A stretch of DNA of 64,000 nt from Actinomycetes bacterium (GCA_025360225.1 JANYCN010000036.1:62001-126000), one strand, 5' to 3'; counted from the stretch's first letter, positions 16,303 to 25,662 are shown. A program made the numbers and translations. Notes: a model not told the origin generated them from the sequence alone.

Positions 16303-17520
16303 TCATCCGACGCTAAGGCTGCGGCTGAACAGGAACGCCGCGACCCCGCCAAGCGTCGCGAGCGTCGTCAGCGCGGGCGTCCGGAACCGGGGGTGGTCGG
16401 TGAGGACCGACGCGAGCGCCAGGAACAGCGGGAAGTCGACGACAACGAAGCGTGTCAGACCCAGCAGCGGCAACGCGTGGGTCGGCGCGGCGATCGGCAC
16501 GAGCAGCGCCGCGAACCCGTACGCGCCAAGAGCCGGTCCGAGCCGCCGCCACGCGACGACGGCGAGCGCGAGCGAGCCGACGAGCAGCAGGAGCAGGACG
16601 ACGTTCGTGATCGACACCTGGTCGGTCGCCGCGACGTGCGCCGCGCCGCCATCCGTGGTGTGGGCGACGAGGTGCCAGCCGCCGCGCAGGCCGGCGACCA
16701 GAGCGCGCCACAGGGACTCGACGACCGGAACGGCCTTCGCATCGCGATACCAGCCGTCCTGCTGGTGCAGCCAAGCGAGGGCGTCCCCGGTGCGCTGGTG
16801 CAGGTACAGCGAGTAGGTCGCCACCGCGGCGGCCGGTCCGACGATGGCCGTGGCGATCCGCCCTCCACGGCGAAGGCCGGGTGCGCCCGGCCACGCGACG
16901 ATCGCCAGCGGCAGCACGAGCGCGACGCCGACGACGCGATCGCAGACCGCCAGAAACGCAAGGACGACGACGATCCGCCACCGGCCGCGGAACGCTGCAA
17001 GGATCGCTCCCGCGCTCAACGCCAGGTAGAGACCCTCGCTGTACGGCGCGCTGAACACCAGCGCGAGCGGGTACAGCGCCAGCAGCAACGCGCCCTCTCG
17101 TCCAACGGCGGCGGTCGCCCGACATTCGCCGATCCGCGCGACGAGGGTTGCGCCGATGCCGGAAGCGACGAGTGCCACCAGCACTCCGGCGACGAGCGCC
17201 GACCCGAGGACGACGCCGCCAGCGTGCAGCACGAGCGGCGTCAGCGGCCAGAACGCCGGCGCTCGCGGTGTGAAGCCGTACCCGTCGTGGGCGATCGCAA
17301 GGAACCAGGAGGAGTCCCAGCGCGCGAACACGCCGAACACGAGGTCGCTCAGCCCGCCCCACGCGGTGTCGTGCCGGTAGGCGTCCGCCACCGAGTGTCC
17401 CGGCAGCCTCCCGGGAGGGATCCAGGCGAGCAGCGCAGCCGCCCCGACGAGGTAGGCGAGGCGGATCCCGATGAGCATGCCGAACGGCCCACGAACGAGC
17501 TGACCGACGCGGAACCTCAC
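16303..17520 (-). CDS. PIG-V-like membrane mannosyltransferase (GT-C fold)
   Basis: A 405-residue protein with about ten hydrophobic helices. FARWDSSWFLAIAHDGYGF near residue 65 is the WDxxWY/F...IAxxGY motif of the PIG-V family, whose acidic residue is catalytic in lipid-linked-sugar-dependent mannosyltransferases. LALYPLALVFSAPYSEGLYL is another family segment. It would transfer a sugar from a polyprenyl-phosphate donor on the outer face of the membrane. Oddly, it is set inside the suf cluster: seven bases after sufD and immediately before the sufS promoter. It has no evident link to iron-sulfur assembly and is probably co-transcribed from the sufC promoter. Confidence 0.75.
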   Translation of the reverse strand: MRFRVGQLVRGPFGMLIGIRLAYLVGAAALLAWIPPGRLPGHSVADAYRHDTAWGGLSDLVFGVFARWDSSWFLAIAHDGYGFTPRAPAFWPLTPLVLHAGGVVLGSALVAGVLVALVASGIGATLVARIGECRATAAVGREGALLLALYPLALVFSAPYSEGLYLALSAGAILAAFRGRWRIVVVLAFLAVCDRVVGVALVLPLAIVAWPGAPGLRRGGRIATAIVGPAAAVATYSLYLHQRTGDALAWLHQQDGWYRDAKAVPVVESLWRALVAGLRGGWHLVAHTTDGGAAHVAATDQVSITNVVLLLLLVGSLALAVVAWRRLGPALGAYGFAALLVPIAAPTHALPLLGLTRFVVVDFPLFLALASVLTDHPRFRTPALTTLATLGGVAAFLFSRSLSVG

Positions 17521-17526
17521 CCGGAG

Positions 17527-18747
17527 CTACCCGAGACGGGTCTGCAGCGCTGCGCCGACCGCCTCACGCAGGCGCTCGTCCGAGATCCGCTCGAGCACGT
17601 CAGCGAAGAAGCCCTGCACGATCAGATGCTCGGCCGTGTCGCGGTCGAGCCCACGGCTGCGCAGGTAGTGCAACAGCTCCTGGTCGACACGGCTGATCGT
17701 GGCGCCGTGCGTGCAGCGCACGTCGTTCGCCTCGATCTCGAGGCCAGGGATGGAGTCTGCGTGGGCCTTCTCGGAGAGGATCAGGCTGCGGTTCTGCTGG
17801 TACGCGTCGGTCTTCTGCGCGTCCTTCGCGACGCGGATCACGCCGCGCCAGACGCTGCGGCCGCGATCACGCAGCACGCCCTTGAAGAACAGGTCGCTCG
17901 TCGCGTGCGGCGCGTCGTGTTCCTGGGTGGTGTCGAGATCGACGTGCTGTGTGCCGTCAACGACGGCGGTGCCGGTGAGCCGCACCGACGAGCCAGTGCC
18001 GGCCATCCGCGACTCGAGGCGGGTCTTGCCCGTCTTGCCGCCGAGCGCGACGGACACCCACTCGAGGTTCGCGTCGCGGCCGATCTCTGCGCGGTGCGTG
18101 GCGAAGTGCAGCGCCTCGGTCGACCGGTTCTGCACGGTCACGTAGTGCAGGCGTGCGGCGGGCGCCACGACCAGCTCAACGACGCCGTTCGCGTAGCCGG
18201 CGACGCCGGTGACGTGCTCCTCGACGAAGGTCGCCTCGGCACCCTCCTCGAGCACGACCAGCGCGCGCCAGTGCTGCGCAGCCCCCGCCGTTGCGATCTC
18301 GAAGGCTGCGTGCAACGGCTGCTCGACGCGCACGCCACGCGGGACGTGGAGGAAGACGCCACCGGTCCACAGCGCAGCGTTCTCGACCGCGAACCGCTCG
18401 GCGCCGGTGACGATCGAGCCGAGGTGTGCCTCAACGAGCGCAGGGTGGGTGACGGCCGCCTCCTCGAGGGAGCAGTACGTCACGCCTGCCGCCGCGACCG
18501 CCGGGTCGAGCGTCGCGACGACGACGGTCGAGTCGCGCTGCACGATCCGCCCACCCTCCGCACCGGTCAGGAGGATCGCGCCCTCGACCTCGGCGGATCG
18601 ATCGGCGGGGGTGGCGGGAGCGAACGCCGCGAAGTCGATCCCGCGGAGGTTCGTGTAGCGCCAGTGCTCGCTCGCGATCGTCGGCACTGCGATGGTCGAG
18701 CTCTGCTCGGCCGCGGTACGGCGAGCCTCGGTCAGCCAGGCGCTCAT
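17527..18747 (-). CDS. sufD: SufD, Fe-S cluster scaffold subunit
   Basis: A 406-residue subunit of the SufBCD complex that assembles iron-sulfur clusters. Diagnostic segments are EHWRYTNLRGIDFAAF near the N-terminus, the beta-helix repeats, and the C-terminal family core LEIEANDVRCTHGATISRVD with the conserved Cys-Thr-His-Gly and LLHYLRSRGLDRDTAEHLIVQGF. The ATG overlaps the SufB stop codon by one base (TGATG), so it is translationally coupled to sufB. Confidence 0.95.
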   Translation of the reverse strand: MSAWLTEARRTAAEQSSTIAVPTIASEHWRYTNLRGIDFAAFAPATPADRSAEVEGAILLTGAEGGRIVQRDSTVVVATLDPAVAAAGVTYCSLEEAAVTHPALVEAHLGSIVTGAERFAVENAALWTGGVFLHVPRGVRVEQPLHAAFEIATAGAAQHWRALVVLEEGAEATFVEEHVTGVAGYANGVVELVVAPAARLHYVTVQNRSTEALHFATHRAEIGRDANLEWVSVALGGKTGKTRLESRMAGTGSSVRLTGTAVVDGTQHVDLDTTQEHDAPHATSDLFFKGVLRDRGRSVWRGVIRVAKDAQKTDAYQQNRSLILSEKAHADSIPGLEIEANDVRCTHGATISRVDQELLHYLRSRGLDRDTAEHLIVQGFFADVLERISDERLREAVGAALQTRLG

Positions 18748-20165
18748 CAGCCGACCGATCCTTCCATCTGCAGCTGGATCAGCCGGTTCATCTCCACGGC
18801 GTACTCGAGCGGCAGCTCCTTGGTGATCGGCTCGACGAAGCCGGCGACGATCATCGCGGACGCCTCGGCCTCCGGCAGGCCACGGCTCATCAGGTAGTAG
18901 AGCTGCTCCTCGCCGATCTTCGAGACCGTTGCCTCGTGGCCGATGTCGACGTTCGGTTCACCAACGTTGATGTACGGGTACGTGTCCGAACGCGAGTGCT
19001 CGTCGAGGATCAGGGCGTCGCAGACGACCTTCGACCTCGAGCCGACGGCGCCCGGGTTGACGCGCAGCAGGCCGCGGTAGGAGCTGCGCCCGCCGTCCTT
19101 CGAGATCGACTTCGACGTGATCACCGAGGAGGTGCGCGGCGCCATGTGGGTGATCTTGCCGCCCGCGTCCTGGTGCTGGCCCTTGCCTGCGAACGCGATC
19201 GAGAGCACCTCGCCGTGGGCGCCCTCGCCCTTCAGGATCACCGCGGGATACTTCATCGTGATCTTCGAGCCGAGGTTTCCGTCGACCCACTCCATCGTCG
19301 CGTCCTGCTCGGCGATCGCCCGCTTCGTGACGAGGTTGTAGACGTTGTTCGACCAGTTCTGGATCGTCGTGTAGCGGCAGCGGCCGCCCTTCTTGACGAC
19401 GATCTCGACGACGGCTGAGTGCAGCGAGTCGGACGAGTACGTCGGCGCCGTGCAGCCCTCGACGTAGTGCACGTAGGCGCCCTCGTCGACGATGATCAGC
19501 GTGCGCTCGAACTGGCCCATGTTCTGTGCGTTGATGCGGAAGTAGGCCTGCAGCGGCAGGTCGAGCTTGATGCCCTTGGGGATGTAGATGAACGACCCAC
19601 CCGACCAGACCGCCGAGTTGAGGGCGGCAAACTTGTTGTCGTTCGCCGGGATCACCGTCGCCCAGTACTCGCGGAACAGCTCCGGGTGCTCGCGCAGCGC
19701 CTGGTCGGTGTCGAGGAAGATCACGCCCTGATCGGCGAGGTCCTGCTGCAGCGAGTGGTAGACGACCTCGGACTCGTACTGCGCGCCGACGCCAGCGAGG
19801 AACTTCCGCTCGGCCTGGGGGATACCGAGACGCTCGAACGTGTTCTTGATGTCCTCGGGCACGTCGTCCCAGGAGCGCGCGTTCTCCTCGGCCGGCTTCA
19901 GGTAGTAGAAGATGTTCGCGAAGTCGATCTCGCCGAGGTCGGAACCCCACTCGGGCATCGGCTTCTTGAGGAAGATCTCGTACGCCTTCAGGCGGAACTC
20001 GAGCATCCAGGCCGGCTCGCTCTTGTGCGCGGAGATCTGCCGGATGATGCCCTCGTTCAGGCCACGGTCGACCTTGATGACCGGCTTCTCCTCGTCATGG
20101 AAGCCGTACTTGTACCCGTCGCCGATCCCCTCGAGGGACTCGACGTCCTGGTCGGTGGCGGCCAT
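18747..20165 (-). CDS. sufB: SufB, Fe-S cluster scaffold subunit
   Basis: A 472-residue core scaffold of the SufBCD complex, of standard length. Highly conserved stretches include [65 protein letters not shown], the CTAPTY segment with a conserved cysteine, and [20 protein letters not shown] with the conserved His and Glu near the SufD interface. It starts three bases after the sufC stop codon and overlaps sufD at its end, which defines a tight sufC-sufB-sufD operon. Confidence 0.97.
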   Translation of the reverse strand: MAATDQDVESLEGIGDGYKYGFHDEEKPVIKVDRGLNEGIIRQISAHKSEPAWMLEFRLKAYEIFLKKPMPEWGSDLGEIDFANIFYYLKPAEENARSWDDVPEDIKNTFERLGIPQAERKFLAGVGAQYESEVVYHSLQQDLADQGVIFLDTDQALREHPELFREYWATVIPANDNKFAALNSAVWSGGSFIYIPKGIKLDLPLQAYFRINAQNMGQFERTLIIVDEGAYVHYVEGCTAPTYSSDSLHSAVVEIVVKKGGRCRYTTIQNWSNNVYNLVTKRAIAEQDATMEWVDGNLGSKITMKYPAVILKGEGAHGEVLSIAFAGKGQHQDAGGKITHMAPRTSSVITSKSISKDGGRSSYRGLLRVNPGAVGSRSKVVCDALILDEHSRSDTYPYINVGEPNVDIGHEATVSKIGEEQLYYLMSRGLPEAEASAMIVAGFVEPITKELPLEYAVEMNRLIQLQMEGSVG

Positions 20166-20168
20166 CGC

Positions 20169-20927
20169 CTAGGCCTCCACGCTCGCCGCGATGTCGGCAT
20201 AACCGGCCCGCTCGAGCTCCTTCGCGAGCTCCGCGCCGCCCGAGCGCGCGATGCGTCCCTCGATCAGCACGTGCACGTGGCTCGGCGTGATGTAGTCGAG
20301 GATGCGCTGGTAGTGCGTGATCACGATCGCGCCCATCTCGTCGCCGATGTGCGCGTTGACGCCGTGCGCGACGATCTTCAAGGCGTCGATGTCGAGCCCG
20401 GAGTCCGTCTCGTCGAGCACCGCGAGCGAAGGCTTCAGCATCGCTAGCTGGAGGATCTCGAGGCGCTTCTTCTCGCCACCGGAGAAGCCGTCGTTGAGGT
20501 AGCGGCTCGACATCTTGCGGTCGACGTCGAGGAGCTTCATCGCCGCCTCCATCCGGGTGCGGAACTCGGGGATGCGGATCGGGTCGCCCTTGCCGCGATG
20601 CGCGTTGATCGCGGTGCGCAGGAAGTTCGCGACGGTGACGCCGGGAACGGCGTACGGGTACTGGAAGCACAGGAAGAGCCCCGCGCGGGAGCGCTCGTCC
20701 GGCGCCATCGTGAGGAGGTCGTCGCCGTGGAATAGCACCTCGCCGTCGGTCACCTCGTAGCCGGGGTGACCCATCAGCACGTGGGAGAGCGTCGACTTGC
20801 CGGAGCCGTTCGGGCCCATGATCGCGTGCGTCTCGCCGCGCGAGACCTCGAGGTCGATGCCGCGCAGGATCTCCTTGTCGGAGTCGACGATCTTCGCGTG
20901 CAGGTTGCGGATGACGAGGTCGGCCAA
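20169..20927 (-). CDS. sufC: SufC, ABC-type ATPase of the Suf complex
   Basis: A 252-residue soluble ABC ATPase that drives SufBCD. Walker A is GPNGSGKS at 38-45, the signature is FSGGEKKRLEILQ, and Walker B is LAVLDETDSGLDIDALK with the SufC-typical ETDSGLD. The start is TTG at 20927, supported by AAAGGAG on the minus strand (20935-20941) seven bases upstream. It is the first gene of the suf operon; about 50-85 bases upstream lie a TATGAT -10 box and a 26-bp palindrome shared with sufS. Confidence 0.97.
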   Translation of the reverse strand: MADLVIRNLHAKIVDSDKEILRGIDLEVSRGETHAIMGPNGSGKSTLSHVLMGHPGYEVTDGEVLFHGDDLLTMAPDERSRAGLFLCFQYPYAVPGVTVANFLRTAINAHRGKGDPIRIPEFRTRMEAAMKLLDVDRKMSSRYLNDGFSGGEKKRLEILQLAMLKPSLAVLDETDSGLDIDALKIVAHGVNAHIGDEMGAIVITHYQRILDYITPSHVHVLIEGRIARSGGAELAKELERAGYADIAASVEA

Positions 20928-20976
20928 GGTCGTGCTCCTTTGGCGCGCACGTGGCGCCGCTCAGTGTTCCGCCTCC

Positions 20977-21012
20977 ATCATACCGGGTTTACGCAGCGAT
21001 CGCTGTGTAAAC
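20977..21012 (-). promoter_or_regulatory. sufCBD promoter with 26-bp palindromic operator
   Basis: TATGAT (minus strand, 20977-20982) is a -10 box; the expected transcript start near 20970 leaves a ~43-base leader with a good ribosome site. The -35/spacer region is covered by a 26-bp palindrome at 20987-21012: arms GTTTAC and GTAAAC around the core AGCGATCGCT (20995-21004), with only two flanking pairs mismatched. Binding there would block RNA polymerase. Confidence 0.72.
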
Positions 21013-21038
21013 GCCGCGAGCCCTCGCCGACGGGACGG

Positions 21039-22604
21039 TCAGGCCCCGGGCGCGCCCTCCTGGAGGTAGCGAAGCAACGCCACATCGGTGAGCCACTCGA
21101 TCGGCGCGCGGTCGTCAGTGAGGACGTCCCCGCCGGCAGGAACGGCCGAGAGCGTGTTGCGCAGCGCGCTCGCCGGAGCGGCCTCGAGTCCCGTCGCCGC
21201 TGCGAGGCGGCCGTCTGCTGCCGCGGCGTCGGCGGCGTTGGCGTAGCCGACGAGGATCGAGTTGAACCGGTCGTACCGGCTCTGCTGCACCGCCGGGAAG
21301 TCGGCGCGCATGGTGCGCGCGACCCAGTCGACGACGCCGGTCAGCCCTGGCGGCGTGCCGACGTTGATCGCCACGACGCCGTGTGGCGTCAGGTGATCGT
21401 GGACGAGCTGGAAGAACTCCCGCGAGACGAGGTGGAACGGGATGTATGGCTGGCGGTAGGCATCGACGATGATCGCGTCGAAGCGCCGCGTTGAGCCCTC
21501 CAACCAGAAGCGCGCGTCACCGGTATGCACCACCAGGTTGGCGCCGCCCATGCCGAGGTATCGTCTGCCGACCTCGCTGATCAGCGGGTCGAGCTCGACG
21601 CCGTCGATCTGCGCGTGGGGCCACGCGGCGGCGATGATCGTGGAGACCGTCCCGCCCGCGTTGCCGAGGACCGCGATCCGCCCGGCGGGCGCACCATCGA
21701 GCAGCGGAAGCGTCGCAAAGGCATCCCAGTAGCCGCCGGTCAGGACCCCGTGGGCGGGGCGGATCGAGTGCAGCGCCCACCCCTCGTTCAGGTGGATCAC
21801 CCGGGAGCCGTCGGAGCGCTCGACGACCTGCACGTACTGGTACGGTGACTCCCCTTCAAACAGCACCCGGCCATCGGTTGCCGCCTTCACCTGGCCGGGC
21901 GGCAGGAGCGCGAGCGCGAGCAAGATCGCCGGTGCGCCGAGCGCGCGCCGGGGCAGGAGCGGGAGCGAGGCGAGCGCGAGTGCGAGCGAGGCGAGAAGCA
22001 GCGTCCGTCGCGTGCCGACCTGGGGGATCAGGTAGAGGACGGGCAGGAACGTGCCACCGATCGAGCCGACGGTCGAGAGCGCGTACAGCCGGCCGGCGAC
22101 GGCGCCGGCCTCGGCGACGTCCGTCACGGCGAGCCGGATCGCCCACGGCGCGACCGCGCCGAGCGCCGTCACCGGTATCGCGAACATCAGCAGCGTGCCG
22201 GCAAACGAGGCGATGAACGCGCCGGCTGAGACGCCTGCAAACGCGCTTGCGGCAGCGGCGAAGAGCGGCGTCGTGGCGAACGGCAGCACGCCGATCGCGA
22301 GCGCGGCGACGAGCACCACGAGGCCAAGGGCGCGCTCCGTCGGATGGCGGTCGGCGAGCTTCCCGCCGAGCCAGTAGCCGAGCGAGAGGTACACGAGGAT
22401 CAGCCCGATGACGTTTGCCCAGACGACGTTTGACGTGCCGAAGTACGGCGCCAGGAGCCGCGCCCCCGCCATCTCCGTCGCGAGCGAGCAGGCACCGGCG
22501 ACGAGGACGAGCAGGTTCAGGCGCCAGGTGCCCCGCCCTGTCGCGGAGCGGTCGCCGCCACCGCCCTCTGGCGTCGCGGGCGAGCTCGACTCGGGGTGCG
22601 CCAC
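21039..22604 (-). CDS. spermidine-synthase-like protein fused to a membrane domain
   Basis: A 521-residue protein. The N-terminal ~260 residues hold about seven to eight hydrophobic helices beginning with the family opener AGACSLATEMAGARLLAPYFG. The C-terminal half is a class I methyltransferase-fold spermidine synthase domain: RIAVLGNAGGTVSTIIAA (the usual GGG/D motif altered to GNAGG), VELDPLISEVGRRYL, FDAIIVDAYRQPYIPFHL and the late VLTDDRAPIEW. Such fusions are widespread in Actinomycetota; whether they make polyamines is unresolved, because many lack full aminopropyltransferase residues. The GTG start at 22604 follows a -10 box by six bases. Confidence 0.82.
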   Translation of the reverse strand: MAHPESSSPATPEGGGGDRSATGRGTWRLNLLVLVAGACSLATEMAGARLLAPYFGTSNVVWANVIGLILVYLSLGYWLGGKLADRHPTERALGLVVLVAALAIGVLPFATTPLFAAAASAFAGVSAGAFIASFAGTLLMFAIPVTALGAVAPWAIRLAVTDVAEAGAVAGRLYALSTVGSIGGTFLPVLYLIPQVGTRRTLLLASLALALASLPLLPRRALGAPAILLALALLPPGQVKAATDGRVLFEGESPYQYVQVVERSDGSRVIHLNEGWALHSIRPAHGVLTGGYWDAFATLPLLDGAPAGRIAVLGNAGGTVSTIIAAAWPHAQIDGVELDPLISEVGRRYLGMGGANLVVHTGDARFWLEGSTRRFDAIIVDAYRQPYIPFHLVSREFFQLVHDHLTPHGVVAINVGTPPGLTGVVDWVARTMRADFPAVQQSRYDRFNSILVGYANAADAAAADGRLAAATGLEAAPASALRNTLSAVPAGGDVLTDDRAPIEWLTDVALLRYLQEGAPGA

Positions 22605-22610
22605 GCCGGC

Positions 22611-22616
22611 AGGCTA
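22611..22616 (-). promoter_or_regulatory. -10 box TAGCCT of the spermidine-synthase-like gene
   Basis: TAGCCT on the minus strand lies six bases before the GTG at 22604, a leaderless arrangement in the 36-bp gap between two minus-strand genes. Confidence 0.5.
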
Positions 22617-22640
22617 CCGGCACCGGGTCACCGCTCACCC

Positions 22641-24308
22641 CTACAGCAGGTCGCTTGCCGTCAGCTTCCAGTCGTACACACGCCCTTGCCACCGCTCGAC
22701 GATCCGGCGATACTCGGGGTCGGCGCGGAGCGAAGCGATCGCCCCATCCAGCTCGTGGAGGAGGCTCGCGCTCGTCGGCGTGTCGCGAACGGCGGCGCAG
22801 TAGATCCAGCGGGTGATCGGGTCGCCGACCGTCTCGATCCGGCCGTGCCACGGGCTCGCCGGGTCGTTCGCGCACCAGTGGACGATCGGTAGGTCGATCA
22901 CGAACGCGTCGAAGATGCCCTGGGCGACCGGCTCGTAGTAGTCGTCATCGTAGATCTGGCGCAGGTCGGCCGGTCGGATCCCGGCCGCGTCGATCGCTTC
23001 ACGCGCCGCCGGATCGGCGATGATCGCCACGGTCTTGCCGTTCAGGCTCGCCGGGCCGCTGATCCGGGCGTCACCGGCACGCCGCATCAGGACCAGGCCC
23101 ATGTCCAGGTAGGGCGCGCTATAGGCCAGGCCGCGGTAGTCCGGCGAGGGAATTAACGCGCTGAAGAGCACGTCGAACTCCCGTCGCTTGAGACGCTTCG
23201 GAAGGTCAACCCATGGCGCGTCGACGGTCTCGACCCGGAGACCGAGGCGGCGGCCGAGGGACTCGAGCAGGTCGACCTCGAGCCCGACGATCTGTCCGCT
23301 CCGGGGGTGCTTGAAGGAGAGGCCGCGGAACCCGTGCCAGACCCCGACGCGGAGCACGCCCCGCCTGCGCACCTCGTCGAGCAGCGCGTCGGGTGGACGA
23401 GCCGGCGCCATCAGATCGAGACGGGAGAGGTCGAGGTTTCCCAGACCGGTCGCGAGGGTCGCGATCGCGCCGATGTCCTCGCCCGTGCGGTCGACGGCTG
23501 TCAGCGCCTGCCGGTTCGCGACCTCGACGTCACGGGCCCGGTCGCGGATCGAGCCGATCTCGGCGAGCGCCGAACCCCAGCTCTCCGCCGATCCGTCCCG
23601 GAGCGCGGCGAGCTCGCGGGACAGGCCTTCGATCCGATCGGTTGCCTCGATGATCGTGGTCGTCGTCGACTGGGCGGCGATCGTCACGCTCGCGATCGCG
23701 GCGCGCACCGACTCGGCCTCCTCGCGCGAGGTCGAGGCGAGCTTACGTACCTCCTCGGCAACGACCGCGAAGCCTCGCCCGGCGTCACCAGCCCGGGCAG
23801 CCTCGATGCGCGCGTTCAAGCTCAACAGGTTCGTCTGCTCCGCGAGGTCGCCGATCACGTCGACGAACGACGTCATCCGCTGCACCTCGCCCGCGAGCTC
23901 CTCGAGCTGGCGCGCTCCCACCAGCACCTGGTCGCGGACACGCCCGAGCGCGACGACGACCTCGTCGGAGGACGCGTCAGCAGCCGACCGGATTGCGGCA
24001 ACGGCGCCATCCGCCTCGCCGACAGCCGTAACGAGTCGCTCGACGCTGCGGGTGATGTCATCGGCGACGCCGTGCGCCTCGCCCGACGACGTTGCCGCGT
24101 CGTCGCAGGAGTCGAGGATCTCGAGCACGACCGGCGCGACCTGCTCGAGCACGCGGGCGGCGACTGCGGCCCTGGTCGCGGCGGACGGCGCCTGCTCCGC
24201 CAGCGTCGGCGGGACATCGTCGGTCGCCCCGTCCCGGCGAGCGCGCGCGCTGGCGAGAAGCAGTCCGGCGGCGAGGCCAGCGCCGAGAGCAAGGAGCGTC
24301 GCGATCAT
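22641..24308 (-). CDS. chemoreceptor signalling domain fused to a periplasmic-type solute-binding domain
   Basis: A 555-residue protein in an unusual order. Residues 1-20 are one hydrophobic helix. Residues ~45-290 are a coiled-coil chemoreceptor-type region, with the MCP hairpin tip at about 148-205 ([20 protein letters not shown], then [14 protein letters not shown]). Residues ~308-545 are a family-3 solute-binding domain ([59 protein letters not shown]) like those binding polar amino acids. With only one membrane helix at the N-terminus, both domains must lie on the same side of the membrane, so the binding domain would sense a cytoplasmic ligand if the MCP part is functional. No che genes are nearby. 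Confidence 0.82.
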   Translation of the reverse strand: MIATLLALGAGLAAGLLLASARARRDGATDDVPPTLAEQAPSAATRAAVAARVLEQVAPVVLEILDSCDDAATSSGEAHGVADDITRSVERLVTAVGEADGAVAAIRSAADASSDEVVVALGRVRDQVLVGARQLEELAGEVQRMTSFVDVIGDLAEQTNLLSLNARIEAARAGDAGRGFAVVAEEVRKLASTSREEAESVRAAIASVTIAAQSTTTTIIEATDRIEGLSRELAALRDGSAESWGSALAEIGSIRDRARDVEVANRQALTAVDRTGEDIGAIATLATGLGNLDLSRLDLMAPARPPDALLDEVRRRGVLRVGVWHGFRGLSFKHPRSGQIVGLEVDLLESLGRRLGLRVETVDAPWVDLPKRLKRREFDVLFSALIPSPDYRGLAYSAPYLDMGLVLMRRAGDARISGPASLNGKTVAIIADPAAREAIDAAGIRPADLRQIYDDDYYEPVAQGIFDAFVIDLPIVHWCANDPASPWHGRIETVGDPITRWIYCAAVRDTPTSASLLHELDGAIASLRADPEYRRIVERWQGRVYDWKLTASDLL

Positions 24309-24406
24309 CGTCTCGGGGATCGACCATTCTCCGCGTGAGCGTGAGCCTCAGTTCGAGGCGTCGTGGCGGCGACGGGATTTATCAACCCTTAACGTCAGCG
24401 CGCGAA

Positions 24407-24459
24407 CCTTCAACGAGATCGCGCATCTCCTTCAACGAATCGAGCGTAGAACTCAAGTC
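24407..24459 (+). promoter_or_regulatory. htrA control region: repeated CCTTCAACGA and -10-like TAGAAC
   Basis: CCTTCAACGA occurs twice, at 24407-24416 and 24429-24438, exactly 22 bp apart (two helical turns), just upstream of TAGAAC (24447-24452). TAGAAC is followed by seven bases and the ATG at 24460. Tandem sites in phase are typical of response-regulator binding; the factor is unknown. Confidence 0.45.
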
Positions 24460-25647
24460 ATGGATGAACAGACCCCTTGGAGCCCGCCGCAGGCGAAGAC
24501 CGCCTCGCGTGGCCGTGCTCGACTCAACGCCGTTCCGCTCGTGCTCGCTGCGATCCTCGGTGGCGGCGTCTCCGCGCTCGCCGTCACTGCCGTCAACGGC
24601 GATCAGGCCACGACCGCAACCGTCACCGTCGGCCAGCCACCCGTCGCGACCAGCTCGCCGTTTGCGAGCGCTCCGCACACCGTTCCCGCTGGCTCGCTGA
24701 CGATCGGCGACATCTACCGTCAGGCCGGTCCGAGCGTCGTCACCGTCACCCAGGCATCCGGTCAGGGATCCGGGTTCGTCATCTCGAGCGACGGGTACAT
24801 CCTCACGAACGCGCACGTCGTCTCGAGCCAGGGACCGGTGTACGTGGCGTTCTCCAACAACGACCGAGCGCAGGCGACGATCGTCGGCTCCGACCCGTCC
24901 ACCGACGTCGCGCTCCTCAAGGTCACCGTGGCGCCCGGCGCGCTGCACCCCGCAACGCTCGGCAGCTCCGCAGCGATCCAGGTTGGTGACGAGGTCGTTG
25001 CGATCGGCAACCCGTTCGGGCTCGACCGCACCGTCACCTCTGGCATCATCTCGGCGCTCAACCGCCAGATCACCTCGCCGAGCGACACCGCCATCAACGG
25101 CGCGATCCAGACCGACGCGGCGATCAACCACGGCAACTCCGGCGGGCCGCTGCTGAACATCCAGGGGCAGGTGATCGGCATCAACTCGCAGATCGCCGAC
25201 TCCGGCGTGAACGCCAACGTCGGCGTCGGCTTCGCGATCCCGATCGATCTGGTGAAGTCGGTCGCCGAGCAGCTGAAGGCCCACGGGGCGATCCAGCACC
25301 CGTGGGTCGGCGTCGGGCTCTCGACCGTCGACGCAGCGCTCGCGAAGCAACAGAGCCTCTCCGTCGATCACGGCGCGATGGTCAGCTCAGTCGTGCCTGG
25401 CAGCCCGGCCGATCGCGCGGGCCTCCGCGCATCGACGGGCCAGGTGACGATCGATGGGACCGGGTACGCCGTCGGCGGCGACATCATCACCGCGATCGAC
25501 GGCAAGGCAGTGACGGCGATCGCTGACCTCCAGAGCATCGTTCAAGGCCACAAGCCCGGTGACGCCGTCACGCTCACCGTCGTGCGGGGAGCAGCCACCA
25601 TCCAGGTCAAGCTCATCCTCGCTGCGCGGCCCACGAAGACCGGGTAG
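24460..25647 (+). CDS. HtrA/DegP-type membrane-anchored serine protease with PDZ domain
   Basis: A 395-residue envelope protease for misfolded proteins. A cytoplasmic basic tail, one membrane helix (about 24-44) and a Ser/Thr/Ala-rich linker precede a trypsin-fold domain with the catalytic triad H119 (LTNAHVV), D149 (PSTDVALLKV) and S227 (NHGNSGGPLL). A C-terminal PDZ domain follows (about 300-395, MVSSVVPGSPADRAGLR). The start is ATG 24460, because sequence upstream in the same frame lies in the divergent gene and reads as non-protein. It resembles actinobacterial PepD/HtrA proteins, which are commonly under two-component control. Confidence 0.93.
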   Translation: MDEQTPWSPPQAKTASRGRARLNAVPLVLAAILGGGVSALAVTAVNGDQATTATVTVGQPPVATSSPFASAPHTVPAGSLTIGDIYRQAGPSVVTVTQASGQGSGFVISSDGYILTNAHVVSSQGPVYVAFSNNDRAQATIVGSDPSTDVALLKVTVAPGALHPATLGSSAAIQVGDEVVAIGNPFGLDRTVTSGIISALNRQITSPSDTAINGAIQTDAAINHGNSGGPLLNIQGQVIGINSQIADSGVNANVGVGFAIPIDLVKSVAEQLKAHGAIQHPWVGVGLSTVDAALAKQQSLSVDHGAMVSSVVPGSPADRAGLRASTGQVTIDGTGYAVGGDIITAIDGKAVTAIADLQSIVQGHKPGDAVTLTVVRGAATIQVKLILAARPTKTG

Positions 25648-25662
25648 CCGCTGAAGCAGTAG

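Noticed and set aside
15250..18897. A very long plus-strand open frame of about 1215 codons
   Set aside because: It lies antisense to sufS, the glycosyltransferase and sufD, has highly charged Arg/Asp/Glu-rich low-quality sequence, and is a typical GC-rich shadow frame.
20987..21012. The suf palindrome as a terminator of the upstream spermidine-synthase-like gene
   Set aside because: It sits at the -35 position of a good promoter, lacks a T-run, and a matching 26-bp palindrome occurs at the sufS promoter, which favours an operator.
23188..24459. Long in-frame extension upstream of htrA
   Set aside because: It is antisense to the chemoreceptor-like gene, Ser/Arg-rich, and precedes the true start at ATG 24460.
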